NCBI RefSeq assembly: GCF_019320115.1
Contig: NC_089585.1
Coordinates: 142,395,600 to 142,459,599 of the forward strand
Length of the DNA stretch: 64,000 nt
Direction: 5' to 3'
Source of the DNA: Miscanthus floridulus
Taxonomy: Eukaryota; Streptophyta; Magnoliopsida; Poales; Poaceae
Position numbers and translations under genes: made by a program. The notes under the pieces were generated by a model. The model was not told the DNA's origin, searched no databases, and saw only the letters and a program-made list of their open reading frames with translations. The first letter of the stretch is position 1. Each line of letters begins with the position of its first letter. This document shows, piece after piece, positions 35,803-45,051 of this stretch.

Positions 35803-35803
35803 C

Positions 35804-36274
35804 TGTCGACGAAATATGGTCGGCAGTCTACCTAGGGGTATGCCCAAGATAGTAGATTGTCGGCAGATAGATGCGCAAGCCCCAAACAAGACGGTGACGC
35901 AAGACAGACACGAGGTTTTATCCAGGTTCGGCCGCCAAGAAGGCGTAATACTTACGTCATGCGTCTGATTGTATTGCTGTATGTCAATGAGAGATGTTTT
36001 TTAGAGGGGTCCCCTGCCCGCCTTATATAGTCCGGGAAGCAGGGTTACAGATCTGGAACCTAATCCTAGCATGTTACAATTGCCATAGGTGGTCGGATAA
36101 GGATTCCTATTCTAACCGACCAGGATCTTGCTTGATCGTCAAATCTGTCTAGACTCCTTGCGTGGGACTCCGAACAGGTTGGCCGGGCCGCGCGTCATCT
36201 TTTGGTGGACCGGACCCTCTGATCTGGGCCGGCCCAAGTCTAGCCGTAAGGGTATATGGGTTAATACCCCCACA
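35804..36274 (-). repeat. 5' LTR of the third gypsy element
   Basis: 471 bp, partner of 23204-23672. Contains a minus-strand TATA-like CTATATAAGG at 36021-36030. Confidence 0.9.
36021..36030 (-). promoter_or_regulatory. TATA-like box of the element's promoter
   Basis: CTATATAAGG on the minus strand, inside the 5' LTR. The same word is present at 23421-23430 in the other LTR. Confidence 0.45.
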
Positions 36275-36327
36275 ATCACCGTGAGTTGTAGTAACACGAG
36301 TATCGTAAATGCATATTCATGTTATCG

Positions 36328-36405
36328 TAAATTTGTACAAATATTATCGTAAATCAAGGTGGCTATAGAATAAGTTATTCTATGGCCAGCTGCAGAATAG
36401 CCTTA

Positions 36406-36477
<72 letters not shown>

Positions 36478-36555
36478 TAAGGCTATTCTGCAGCTGGCCA
36501 TAGAATAACTTATTCTATAGCCACCTTGATTTACGATAATATTTGTACAAATTTA
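36328..36555. repeat. 228-bp perfect palindrome with TA core
   Basis: Two 80-bp arms (36328-36407 and 36476-36555) are exact reverse complements by my base-by-base comparison, separated by a (TA)34 core (36408-36475). The left arm is the right end of the MITE interrupted by the 13-kb element; the right arm is an inverted second copy of the same end. RNA from it would fold into a long perfect hairpin. Confidence 0.9.
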
Positions 36556-38246
36556 TGTTTGGTTAATTTGGCATACTCCATCGTATTTAAAATTTTCCAT
36601 GCGCTTCTTGTAAACCCGGCCAGCAGTTAGACGCAGTGCCAACGGCTTTCAGGAAGATTATTGCCATGTTGTTGTTTTTTTTAAAAAAAAATCCAAGCAT
36701 GAGCTCAATTTGACTTCATGAGTTCATGTTATTAGAAATGTAAGACAAGGTGTCTCCTTCCTCCTCTCAAAAATTCAAAATGCACTCGTACGTATCTATA
36801 AATTAACGTGGTGCGCTATTGACATGCTCCAATAACAGCGAACTGAGCACAGTCGCTGTTGGTTAGGTTACTTGAACCTGTTCACACACAGGGTCTGTTC
36901 GTTGCAACTTCAGATACAGCTATGGTTGTAGCTTGCGAGTCACATGCCACCAGTGGTGGATTCAGAAACGCGACAGGAGGGGGGCTAAATAATATATGGC
37001 TAAAAGTCTTACTAACCGTACATTAATAGACCCATATATAACAAAGACTATATATCATAGAGAACATCATTGATGATATCCATTCAAAGGAGCACGACAT
37101 AGAACATTGTAGATACTAGATAAAAAATATCAAATGACTTCATAGTTTCATACCACTTACGCGTCGTGGATCTGCTACCGCTGCTCCTACTAGTTGCGGT
37201 CGTAGAGATCTGCGGTAGAGGCCACGAGGGGCGTGCTGGCGAGCTACCTCAATGCTCCGGTGTAACGGTGTTCATTAGTCCTCTCCGTGCGTTAGGTCGG
37301 TGTAGCGGTCACACAGATGACAAGGGTAGATTTGAGGAAAAAGCGGCCAAAACCACATTAGGGGTTCTACCACTCGGCAACTCAAGGAGGGAGAGGAGGG
37401 GGAGACGTCCAAGCCGCCATGGGAAGGCGGATGAGGCCACTAAGGGGCTTCTTTTTGGGGCGGGGCTGGGGAGGGTTGGGGTGGAGGTAGGGCTTGTGAT
37501 GGGCTAATATGAGTTTTTATTTTTTTTAAAAAATTTGGACAACGCCTGGTGTTAGAGCCCTAGCCCAAATCCACTCTTGTTTGCTATTGTAGCTAGATCG
37601 AGCCAACACGCCCACACGCACCCATTCGTGTTCTTGGGTTGACATGTGGTTGGAAGGTAAAAGACCCACACACCCTGACAAGAGGGTATCTATCCCCATT
37701 CTTTCTGCGCATTTTTCGCATGTGTTGTTTTGCCTTCATAGGTCTTTAGTATGTTAGTTTTGTCTTCTTCATTCGCGTTCTTAGTGGGTTGACAAGTTAG
37801 TATGTCATGTCTCTTACCATTGATTATCCATGCCGGCCACATGGCGATCTATTAAAGTCCTCCTAAGCAGGGGCGGACCTAGGATTTGGAAGGTGGATAT
37901 CCAAAGTTCAAAAAGGTACAAAAACTGATTATAGCGTCACATAGTACTAATAATTGTATAATATATAAGATATACAGTAGAATTGAGCAATTAAATCTGT
38001 AATTTTCAAAAGTTAGACATTGGCAGATTATTTATGGAAATGCTACTATAATAAAAATATAAGTATTTTCGTTTAAGATACTATTATTTTATAGATATAT
38101 TATACAAAGTTAAAAATGTTTTGATTCTGAACTTGTATGTGATAGGAAGTGTGTTATCTGTGGATGCACGCAGAGAATAGCCGGACGGCCCGTCGGCTTC
38201 CAAATTCCATTATTCCAATACGAATCAATGCAAAAGCCCCCTCGAT
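36556..38246. other. Intergenic, transposon remnants, no gene
   Basis: Two related words typical of grass transposon ends occur in the same orientation: CAGTGGTGGATTCAGAAA near 36952 and CAGGGGCGGACCTAGGATTT near 37867, each followed by gapped A/T-rich text. A 113-codon ORF at 37166-37507 has no domain and lies between them. 38110-38246 is likely the 3' untranslated region of the hydrolase gene. Confidence 0.45.
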
Positions 38247-39284
38247 CTAGTCGCCCAGCACAAGCGTCTTGACGATGCGGTCGGCCATGCCGTCGGCGAG
38301 CATGAACAGGTGCCCCGCGTCCGGCACCCCATGGTAGCGGATCCACGGCAGCTGCCGCGCGATGTGGCGCGACATGGCCGGCGTGACGACGCGGTCGTCG
38401 GCGCCGTGCCACAGGTGCACCGCCACACCGGGCGGTGGGTTGCTCAGCTCCAGCGGGCTGCAGTCCCACTCGCCGAACGCGACGATCATGTCCCGGTGCA
38501 GCGCCTCGAACACCCGCTGCTGCTTGACCTCCGCCTTGTGAGGGCGGCGCCGCGGCCCCGCGGCGGCGGCGAGCTTAGAGATTACGTCGAGGTCCGGCGG
38601 CGAGTAGACGCGGCGGTCGCGCGCGATGAGGCTGGAGGGAGGAAACCACCGCTGTGTGTTCCACCAGTAGACGAGCCACGGCGCGTGTCGCGCCACGCTG
38701 ACCGCCCAGCGGTCCTGCGGCAGCTGCGCGGCGTACGCCCGCCTGGACACGCCGCCGCCGGGGAAGCCGCGCCACCAGAAGTTGGAGACGGGTGGCACGA
38801 GCGCGGCGCCGGCGAGCCTGTGCGCGATGTGGACGAGGCAGCTCCACACGACCTGCTCGCCCCTGGAGAAACCCACGACGTGGAACCTGTCGCCGAGGCC
38901 GAGCTGGTCCGCGAGGTCCTGCACGTCGAGCGCGCTGCTCCGCTCCGTCTGGCACGGATCTGGGTCGCTCTCGCTGTACCCGGGCCGGTCGTAGGAGACG
39001 ACGCAGGCGCCGAGGCGCCGGAGCAGGTCCTGCGACGCCGGGAGCACGTCGTGCCTGCAGGAGTCGAAGCCGTGGACGAAGATGATCTTGTGGGCGGCGG
39101 CGGCCCGGGGAACGCCGGTCTCCAGGTACGCCAAGTGCCTCCCGCCCCTGAGCTTCACCCTGGGCGCCGTCACTGGCGGCCCTCCCGGAGCGCCGCAGAT
39201 CCTAGGAGGCGGCGGCCTGATCAACCGCTGGTACACCAGCCGGAGCAACGAGGCCAGCAGAAGCACTACCGCGGTCTCGACCAT
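38247..39284 (-). CDS. Membrane-anchored alpha/beta hydrolase
   Basis: 345 aa from the ATG at 39284. An acceptor-like TTTGTCTGCAG ends two bases before this ATG, so a 5' leader intron is likely; an in-frame ATG at 39311 would add nine residues that lie in that intron-like sequence. Residues 5-22 are hydrophobic (signal anchor), followed by a PPPP stretch and the conserved ICGAPGGPPVTAPR. Alpha/beta hydrolase features: oxyanion HGF at 71-73, nucleophile S140 in GFSRG, acid D296 or D297 in HGADDRVV, and H325 in DAGHLF, so the triad is complete. Close relatives usually read GFSMGG at the nucleophile; here it is GFSRGE. The substrate is unknown; esterase or lipase-like activity is expected. Coding is uninterrupted. 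Divergent from the aminopeptidase gene. Confidence 0.85.
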   Translation of the reverse strand: MVETAVVLLLASLLRLVYQRLIRPPPPRICGAPGGPPVTAPRVKLRGGRHLAYLETGVPRAAAAHKIIFVHGFDSCRHDVLPASQDLLRRLGACVVSYDRPGYSESDPDPCQTERSSALDVQDLADQLGLGDRFHVVGFSRGEQVVWSCLVHIAHRLAGAALVPPVSNFWWRGFPGGGVSRRAYAAQLPQDRWAVSVARHAPWLVYWWNTQRWFPPSSLIARDRRVYSPPDLDVISKLAAAAGPRRRPHKAEVKQQRVFEALHRDMIVAFGEWDCSPLELSNPPPGVAVHLWHGADDRVVTPAMSRHIARQLPWIRYHGVPDAGHLFMLADGMADRIVKTLVLGD

Positions 39285-40117
39285 ACCTGCAGACAAATGT
39301 TTTTTTTTCAAAAAAAAAAGGAACGGATAGGTAAATGTAATTGTACATTCGTACTTTTAATTCCAACAGGTACCATGGAGCTTTTGTAAGAACAAAATTA
39401 TTTGTACCTTCATATTCGAAGTCGATCATCCAGCGGTAAGTGGTGAAACCTCGAGCAATCATATTTACAAAAAATATTTGTAGGAATGGATTGAGCCACA
39501 GCCACTGCAACAAATCCGAGTATAAGTGATGGAAAACCTATTACCTATATGATGATGGTTGATTTTCTTATTAATTTGCGTGTGGGTTAATTTGTATATA
39601 TATACTGGAGTTTGAGGGTGACCAAGAGATGGAATGGGATTAAGCAGAGTGCAGGCGGCAAGGAAGACAAGCACGCAAAGAAAATAGAGATGCTATAGCC
39701 TATCTGTATTACTTGGCTACGCAACAAACTTGACACCCTGTGTTAGCAGCAAGCTCGATTCCATGGTGGCGTCAGCAGGATGAATGGAATGACTTCAAAA
39801 TCCCAATTCAAATTTACTTGAAATTTGATCGAATCAAATTTTCCACGCATCCTGCGGCCCTATTCGCTTCTCTTATATAATCCGTACTTTTCAGCTTATT
39901 TTTTTCAGCCGAAACCATATTTTTCTCTGTAAATTAATTGGAACAGTGTTTAGGCTTTGGTTTTTTCGGCGAAACAAACGGGCTGACGGTGGACATTTGT
40001 GCTGTTGGCCTGTTGCATTGGGCCCCCGTCGTCATCTCTTCCACAGTTCCACTCGCCTCCTTCTGCTACGCCGCGCCGCCCGTCCCACCCACCCACACTG
40101 GTCAGCCGGTGCCGTCC
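39285..40117. promoter_or_regulatory. Shared divergent promoter region
   Basis: 833 bp separate the two divergent start codons. It contains a likely leader intron of the hydrolase gene (acceptor at 39286-39296), a TA-rich patch at 39595-39605, and a MITE (39856-39985) that brings sequence to within 135 bp of the aminopeptidase ATG. No experimentally proven elements can be named. Confidence 0.4.
39856..39985 (+). mobile_element. MITE, about 130 bp, in the promoter
   Basis: Begins GGCCCTATTCGCTTCTC and ends with GAAACAAACGGGCTG, imperfect inverted ends, with cagcttatttttttcagccg and aacagtgttt inside. These words are typical of an abundant grass MITE. A second, partial copy in opposite orientation lies at 59403-59512. 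Confidence 0.6.
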
Positions 40118-43100
40118 ATGGCTCTGCTCCGCCTCCACCTCCCTAGGCCTCCGCTGCCGGCCCGCCGCAACCCCGCCCTCCCTTCCGCTCTCTCCTCCTC
40201 CACCACGTCGTGCTTGTGGCGCGGCCGTCTTCCCGCCTCGCGGCTCCTCTGCTCCAGCCACCCCGCCTCGCCCCCGGACGCCGCCTCCTCCGCCCCGCCC
40301 TCCATCGTCGCCGGCCTCCTCGACTACCTCAACGAGTCATGGACGCAGTTCCACGCCACAGGTTCGTCGGCAGGCCGCTCCCCTTCGACCATTCCCTGTC
40401 CACTCGCCGTCCTCATGCCCGCCCACTGTTCGGCGATATGACTCCTTGCTAGCGCGCCACGCATTCCGCTACCGCCACGGTCTCACTTCCTTCTGCGTCC
40501 TTCCAGCTGAGGCCAAGAGACAGCTTCTCGACGCGGGCTTCAAGCTGCTCAGCGAGAGTGATGACTGGGACCTGCAGCCCGGCGGCCGCTACTTCTTCAC
40601 GCGCAACATGTCCTGCTTGGTCGCCTTTGCCATTGGGGAAAAGTCAGTCACCCACCTCGCCCTCTCCTTACTCATATCATATCACGCGTGTCAATTGCCT
40701 GCCACTCCATATGAATGAATATGATATCAGCCCACACTGACATATAACCGCTGCAGGTACAGAGTTGGGAACGGTTTCAACATAATTGCAGCCCACACTG
40801 ACAGTCCCTGTCTCAAGCTCAAACCCAGGTCTGCCACCATCAAATCTGGCCACCAGATGGTCAATGTGCAGACGTACGGAAGTGGGCTGTGGCATACATG
40901 GTTCGATAGAGATCTAACTTTGGCTGGGAGAGTCATCCTCAAGGCTACAGATGGTTCCTTTAAGCATAAGCTTGTCAAACTCACCAGGCCGCTGATACGT
41001 GTACCTACGCTGGCTATCCATCTTAACCGGTTAGTCCTCATGCTCATCTTGTTACTTCTCTATCTTGTATTTTTTTTTTAAAGATCCGGTTTCCCGGCTT
41101 TGATTTATAATAAGAAGGTAGCAAACAGCCGTTACATGCGCGAGGGGCGCTACCATCCGCAGCCTAGGCTGTGGAGGTTTGAGGTTCTACATAGGCTTAT
41201 TACATACTAAGAAGTTGTGCAACCGTTATAGGCTTAAGTTCACCACCACCAGCTCCCAAACAACATTTAGTCCACCTTTCCCAAGAACTCATCACGAACC
41301 CAGGCATTCCTAACTCCACCAGTACGAGACTGGCCAGTGCTGACTACAATACATGGATCACAGATGCAACAACGCCGGTTTTGCATCTAAGCTTCAGGGA
41401 ACCTCCATCTCAACCTCCTCCGTCTCCTGTGCTATAGCCGCTAGTGCTTCGGCTCTATCTTGTAAATCTTGTAATAATTACCAGGCATCCTGTATTATGC
41501 CTTGCCATTTCTCTTGCCAGTCTCAAACTCTCGATAAGTGAATATTTCTGTAGTTCGTTGTCCCTTCTATGTCTTGTAGCATATATTTCTTTATCTCAGT
41601 TTTTGTTTTTCCTTTTAATGAAACAATTGCCTTGGCAGCATTGTTTCTGTTTTTCCTTTAGCATGCACCTCAAGGTCTACCTGTGTATACTATTTGGTGC
41701 TATCCTTACTGTTTAATATTTTCGGTATATTAAAAAAACATGGTCTTTCCCCTTATATGAATGAATTCCTTTTCATTGTAGCACAGTGAATACTGATGGG
41801 TTCAAGCCTAACCTAGAGACTCATCTTGTTCCACTTCTTGCAACAAAACATGAAGACACAACTACAAATTCTGACGACAAAAGCTCTAGCTCTACAAAAG
41901 TCACCCACCATCCACTACTTTTGCAGGTAACTCCAATTTCTCATCTTTGCTTTTGGGATTCTCCCCATACTGTACGGAAATTTAGTTGGAGAATGCTACA
42001 GATGGCTTCAAGTTATATCTTTTACTATCTCTGTACTCCACAGATTCTCTCAGAGGAAATCGGTTGTGACTCAAATGAAATAATTGGTATGGAGTTGAAT
42101 GTATGTGATACCCAGCCTAGTTGCCTTGGTGGGGGAAACAACGAGTTCATCTATTCTGGAAGACTGGATAATCTTGCTTCATGTTATTGTGCTCTCAGAT
42201 CTCTCATGGACTCTTCCAAGATGGCAGAACAATTATCCAATGAGAAGGCCATAAGAATGGTTGCTATGTTCGATAATGAGGAGGTATGCTGTATAGACAA
42301 AAGTGCTGCTCTACATGAGCCATATCACATTAAATTTTACCCAGCGGGTGAAAAATATATGCTTACATTTCTAGATTCCCAATCCTCAGTTGGATCCTGT
42401 GTATGGTGTGGCTTATGCTTGATTTAACTGGCCATAAGCAAGAATCAGAACATTAGTATTCCAGGGAATGCTATTTTTCCTAACTGGGTAATTTGATATT
42501 CATGTTCATTCCTGCAATATTCAGGTGGGTTCAGATTCAATGCAAGGGGCTGGTGCACCGACCATGTTCCAGGCTATGAGACGAATCATCGATTCCTTGA
42601 TGCATCAGTCGATGGGGGAGGGAGCTTTGGAACGTGCAATACATTCTTCATTCCTTGGTAAGATTTGAACATGTAGGGCTCTAGCTTAATTCTATCAATT
42701 AGTTGCTCTAGCTTAATTCTATCGATTAGTTGCTCTAGCTTAATTCTATCGACACTTCCAGTTTCGGCGGACATGGCTCACGCTCTGCACCCAAACTATG
42801 CCGAAAAGCATGAAGAGTGCCACAGACCAGAACTACAGAAGGGACTTGTCATCAAGCACAATGCTAACCAACGTTATGCCACAAGTGCTGTTACAGCTTT
42901 TCTCTTCAAAGAAATAGCAAGGATTCATAATCTTCCGGTTCAGGTGCTCTTTAGCTTTTTGTATCATGGTTACTCCTAGCACCTTTTTTATTGCAAAACC
43001 CCAGTTATATTTTAAGTTTGAACATATGGACACGCCTAGCAAACAGAGGCAATGCTGATACTATTTTCCCCTGTTTTATCATCTATTGCTTGTGATACAC

Positions 43101-43655
43101 TGATACCCAGCTGATAACAATGTTGAATACTAGAGAAACAAGATGATAACATAATCACTTAGCCTTTTGCTTGATGGTTTTTGGAGCGATTTGACTGATG
43201 TAAATACCACACAGGAGTTTGTTGTAAGGAATGACATGGGATGTGGCTCCACCATTGGACCCATACTCGCTTCTGGTGTTGGCATACGGACTGTAGACTG
43301 TGGTATCCCTCAGCTTTCGATGCATAGGTATTGCTCAGCCATTTAACATTTCATAGAAACAGTTCTTTGCAATTGTATTTATAGACAACTTCTGAATCAT
43401 ATGTACACATATAAATGCATAATTAGTAATCTTAACCGAAAGAATAGTTTAGGTTGGCAAATATCTCATGCCATTGTTGCTTTTCTTTTAGACCTAGGAA
43501 TTTTGCAGCACTGTATACTAACTTTACTATTTTGCATTGGTTGCAGTGTACGAGAAATGTGTGGTAAAGAAGACGTGGACACAACATACAGGCACTTCAA
43601 AGCTTTTTTCGAGATGTTTTCTGATATCGATAGGAAGTTAAATGTAGATTTTTAA
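40118..43655 (+). CDS. Aspartyl aminopeptidase (M18 family)
   Basis: Nine exons: 40118-40361, 40507-40642, 40757-41029, 41782-41926, 42044-42283, 42525-42657, 42762-42943, 43215-43327, 43547-43655. All introns are GT-AG and the phases add up to 524 aa. The metal-binding set of the DNPEP family is present: H140 (AAHTDSP), D308 (GRLDNL), E345/E346 (DNEE, the catalytic and bridging Glu), D394 (VSADMAH), H488 (SMHS). M18 enzymes are dodecameric di-zinc peptidases that remove N-terminal Asp or Glu. The first 60 residues are Arg, Ser, Pro and Ala rich without acidic residues until the DAAS stretch, like a plastid or mitochondrial transit peptide. Intron 3 (752 bp) contains a retroposon-like tail. 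Convergent with the RNase P gene. Confidence 0.93.
41067..41250 (-). mobile_element. Retroposon 3' end in intron 3
   Basis: A T-run at 41070-41079 is followed on the plus strand by 'aaagatccggtttcccggc' and 'ttacatgcgcgaggggcgctacc'. Read on the minus strand this is a typical LINE or SINE tail: ATAAATCAAAGCCGGGAAACC then poly-A. The 5' limit is not clear. Confidence 0.45.
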
Positions 43656-44590
43656 GCCCAAATCCTTATCACTGTTCCATGTTTGAATAATTAATTGTAA
43701 ACTAAAACTATGATTGTCAAGCATAGTATCAATCTATCAAACGTAGATTCTGATTTTTTTTTAGTTGATAAGGAGGGTGATGAATTAAAAATCTCACTCT
43801 TGGTCACTTTTGTGGTGATTTAATGGATGATGACGGGGATCACCTAAGTTATGATTTTTCAAGACGTCTTAAAAAAAACAAAAAAACAAAAAAACAAAGC
43901 TACTCTCTGTCTTGAAATTTAAGGAATCCAGTTTTGTTCTAAGTCAAACTAACCTTATCCAAACATGCCAATGAACAACGAAGCATCCTATCCTTTACTA
44001 GCATTTTGTCACAGAACAAGAGCATGGCAAAGCCGAGATCAACAACGAAAGTACTGAAGCTGTTCGTGTCTTCGTGTGGTGTGGAGCAGAAGAAATCTGA
44101 AGCAGGGTAACAGAGACGGTGAGAAAGGCTCGAAGCACTCTGAAAAGGCCCAAGAGCAAACAACGAAGGAAAATAGTCCACTGCTATAGAAAAATACGAA
44201 ACAAAGACAAAGCCTTGCTACGGAAACAAAGAAAAATACGAAACACCAATCCAAATTCCAGCACGCCCAATTTTTGTCCAAATTTAGTTTGCACAAAGGC
44301 GAAGCCTTGCTATGCACAACGAAGAAATTCACTCCGAGCATAGAAAAATACTACCTCGGGAAACATGTAACAAGGAAATAGAAAGTTGGAGCTATAGCTA
44401 GGCACGGATGCCACATTGCCACGCTAGGAGTAACCTCGGGAAAACGTTCATTTGCCCTCAGAATCCCAGGCATAAGAACAACATCAATGGCCTTGGTAAC
44501 ATTCTGATACAAGTTTCTAAACGGTACAGTAGCTCAAAAATGCACATGGAAATGTTTATCATACATCCAGAATAAAGTTCACCTTTTCAT
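43656..44590. other. 3' flank of aminopeptidase, MITE remnant, no gene
   Basis: Includes a one-sided degenerate Stowaway-like text at about 43900-43962 (tactctctgtcttgaaattt, aaggaatccag, ttctaagtcaaac). The rest is AT-rich with short ORFs that show no domain. Confidence 0.45.
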
Positions 44591-44593
44591 TAA

Positions 44594-44719
44594 GGGGCTG
44601 TTCGGTTTTCTCGGAATGCACTAGGAACAATTCCAACTCCTCAAGATTAGTACAAATTATCGAATCATTCCGGCTACGAATTATTCCAGGGCCCTATTCC
44701 TGATCAAACGAACAAGCCC
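44594..44719 (+). mobile_element. Tourist-like MITE, 126 bp, TSD TAA
   Basis: Inverted ends GGGGCTGTTCG and CGAACAAGCCC, flanked by TAA at 44591-44593 and TAA at 44720-44722. A 3-bp TAA/TTA duplication with GGG-C-TGTTCG ends is the pattern of PIF/Harbinger-derived MITEs. It lies between the convergent aminopeptidase and RNase P genes. Confidence 0.75.
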
Positions 44720-45051
44720 TAACTGGAGAGGTAAAAGCTAAAGGAACAGCCAATTTGAGATTATCTAGTATTCTGGTGTTACACTAGATGATCATGGATG
44801 CAACCAGAATACATGGCGCAGCAAAATTGTCTAAAATCACAACCGATTTGTGGAGAATGAAAGTCTGCAAGCTAGTGAAAGTGATTAACAATTATCAACA
44901 TCCTGCAGATCTGGGACGGCACTATCGCTGCATCCTTATTCTTGAACTGCCTCAGCTGAATCAACAACAAAGTAGACTGCAGAAACACAGTTCGCCACAA
45001 TTGCTCACAAGATGACAAACTCCCAGGTAGATGCTGCTCCTGGATAAGTGA

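Larger units (their letters stand above)
23204..36274 (-). mobile_element. Near-complete Tat-like Ty3/gypsy element, TSD ATCAC
   Basis: LTRs 23204-23672 and 35804-36274 have inverted ends TGT...ACA and are flanked by ATCAC at 23199-23203 and 36275-36279. On the minus strand the 5' LTR (35804-36274) is followed after one base by the primer site TGGCGCGCCAGGTAGGGG, and the 3' LTR (23204-23672) is preceded by the purine tract GGTGCTCGGGGACTACC. Order on the minus strand: gag, protease, RT, RNase H, integrase. Then, on the plus strand, comes a spliced accessory gene (25250-28547). About 18 substitutions between the LTRs by hand count (about 3.8%) suggest an insertion in the order of one to two million years at commonly used grass rates. 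At least ten premature stops block gag-pol. Confidence 0.9.

Noticed and set aside
36408..36475. (TA)34 as a regulatory TATA region
   Set aside because: It is the core of a palindrome between two MITE ends, not near a gene start.
37166..37507. 113-codon ORF starting MDLLPLLLLVAVV as a small secreted protein
   Set aside because: The hydrophobic start is followed by low-complexity Gly/Arg text inside transposon-like sequence; no Cys pattern, no domain and no splice context.
38310..39389. 359-codon plus-strand ORF
   Set aside because: Exact antisense shadow of the hydrolase gene, made by its GC-rich third positions.
43401..43546. Extension of aminopeptidase coding into intron 8 (ORF from 43401)
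   Set aside because: The open frame crosses the TTGCAG acceptor at 43546; the exon starting at 43547 gives the conserved SMHS-VREMCG junction in phase.
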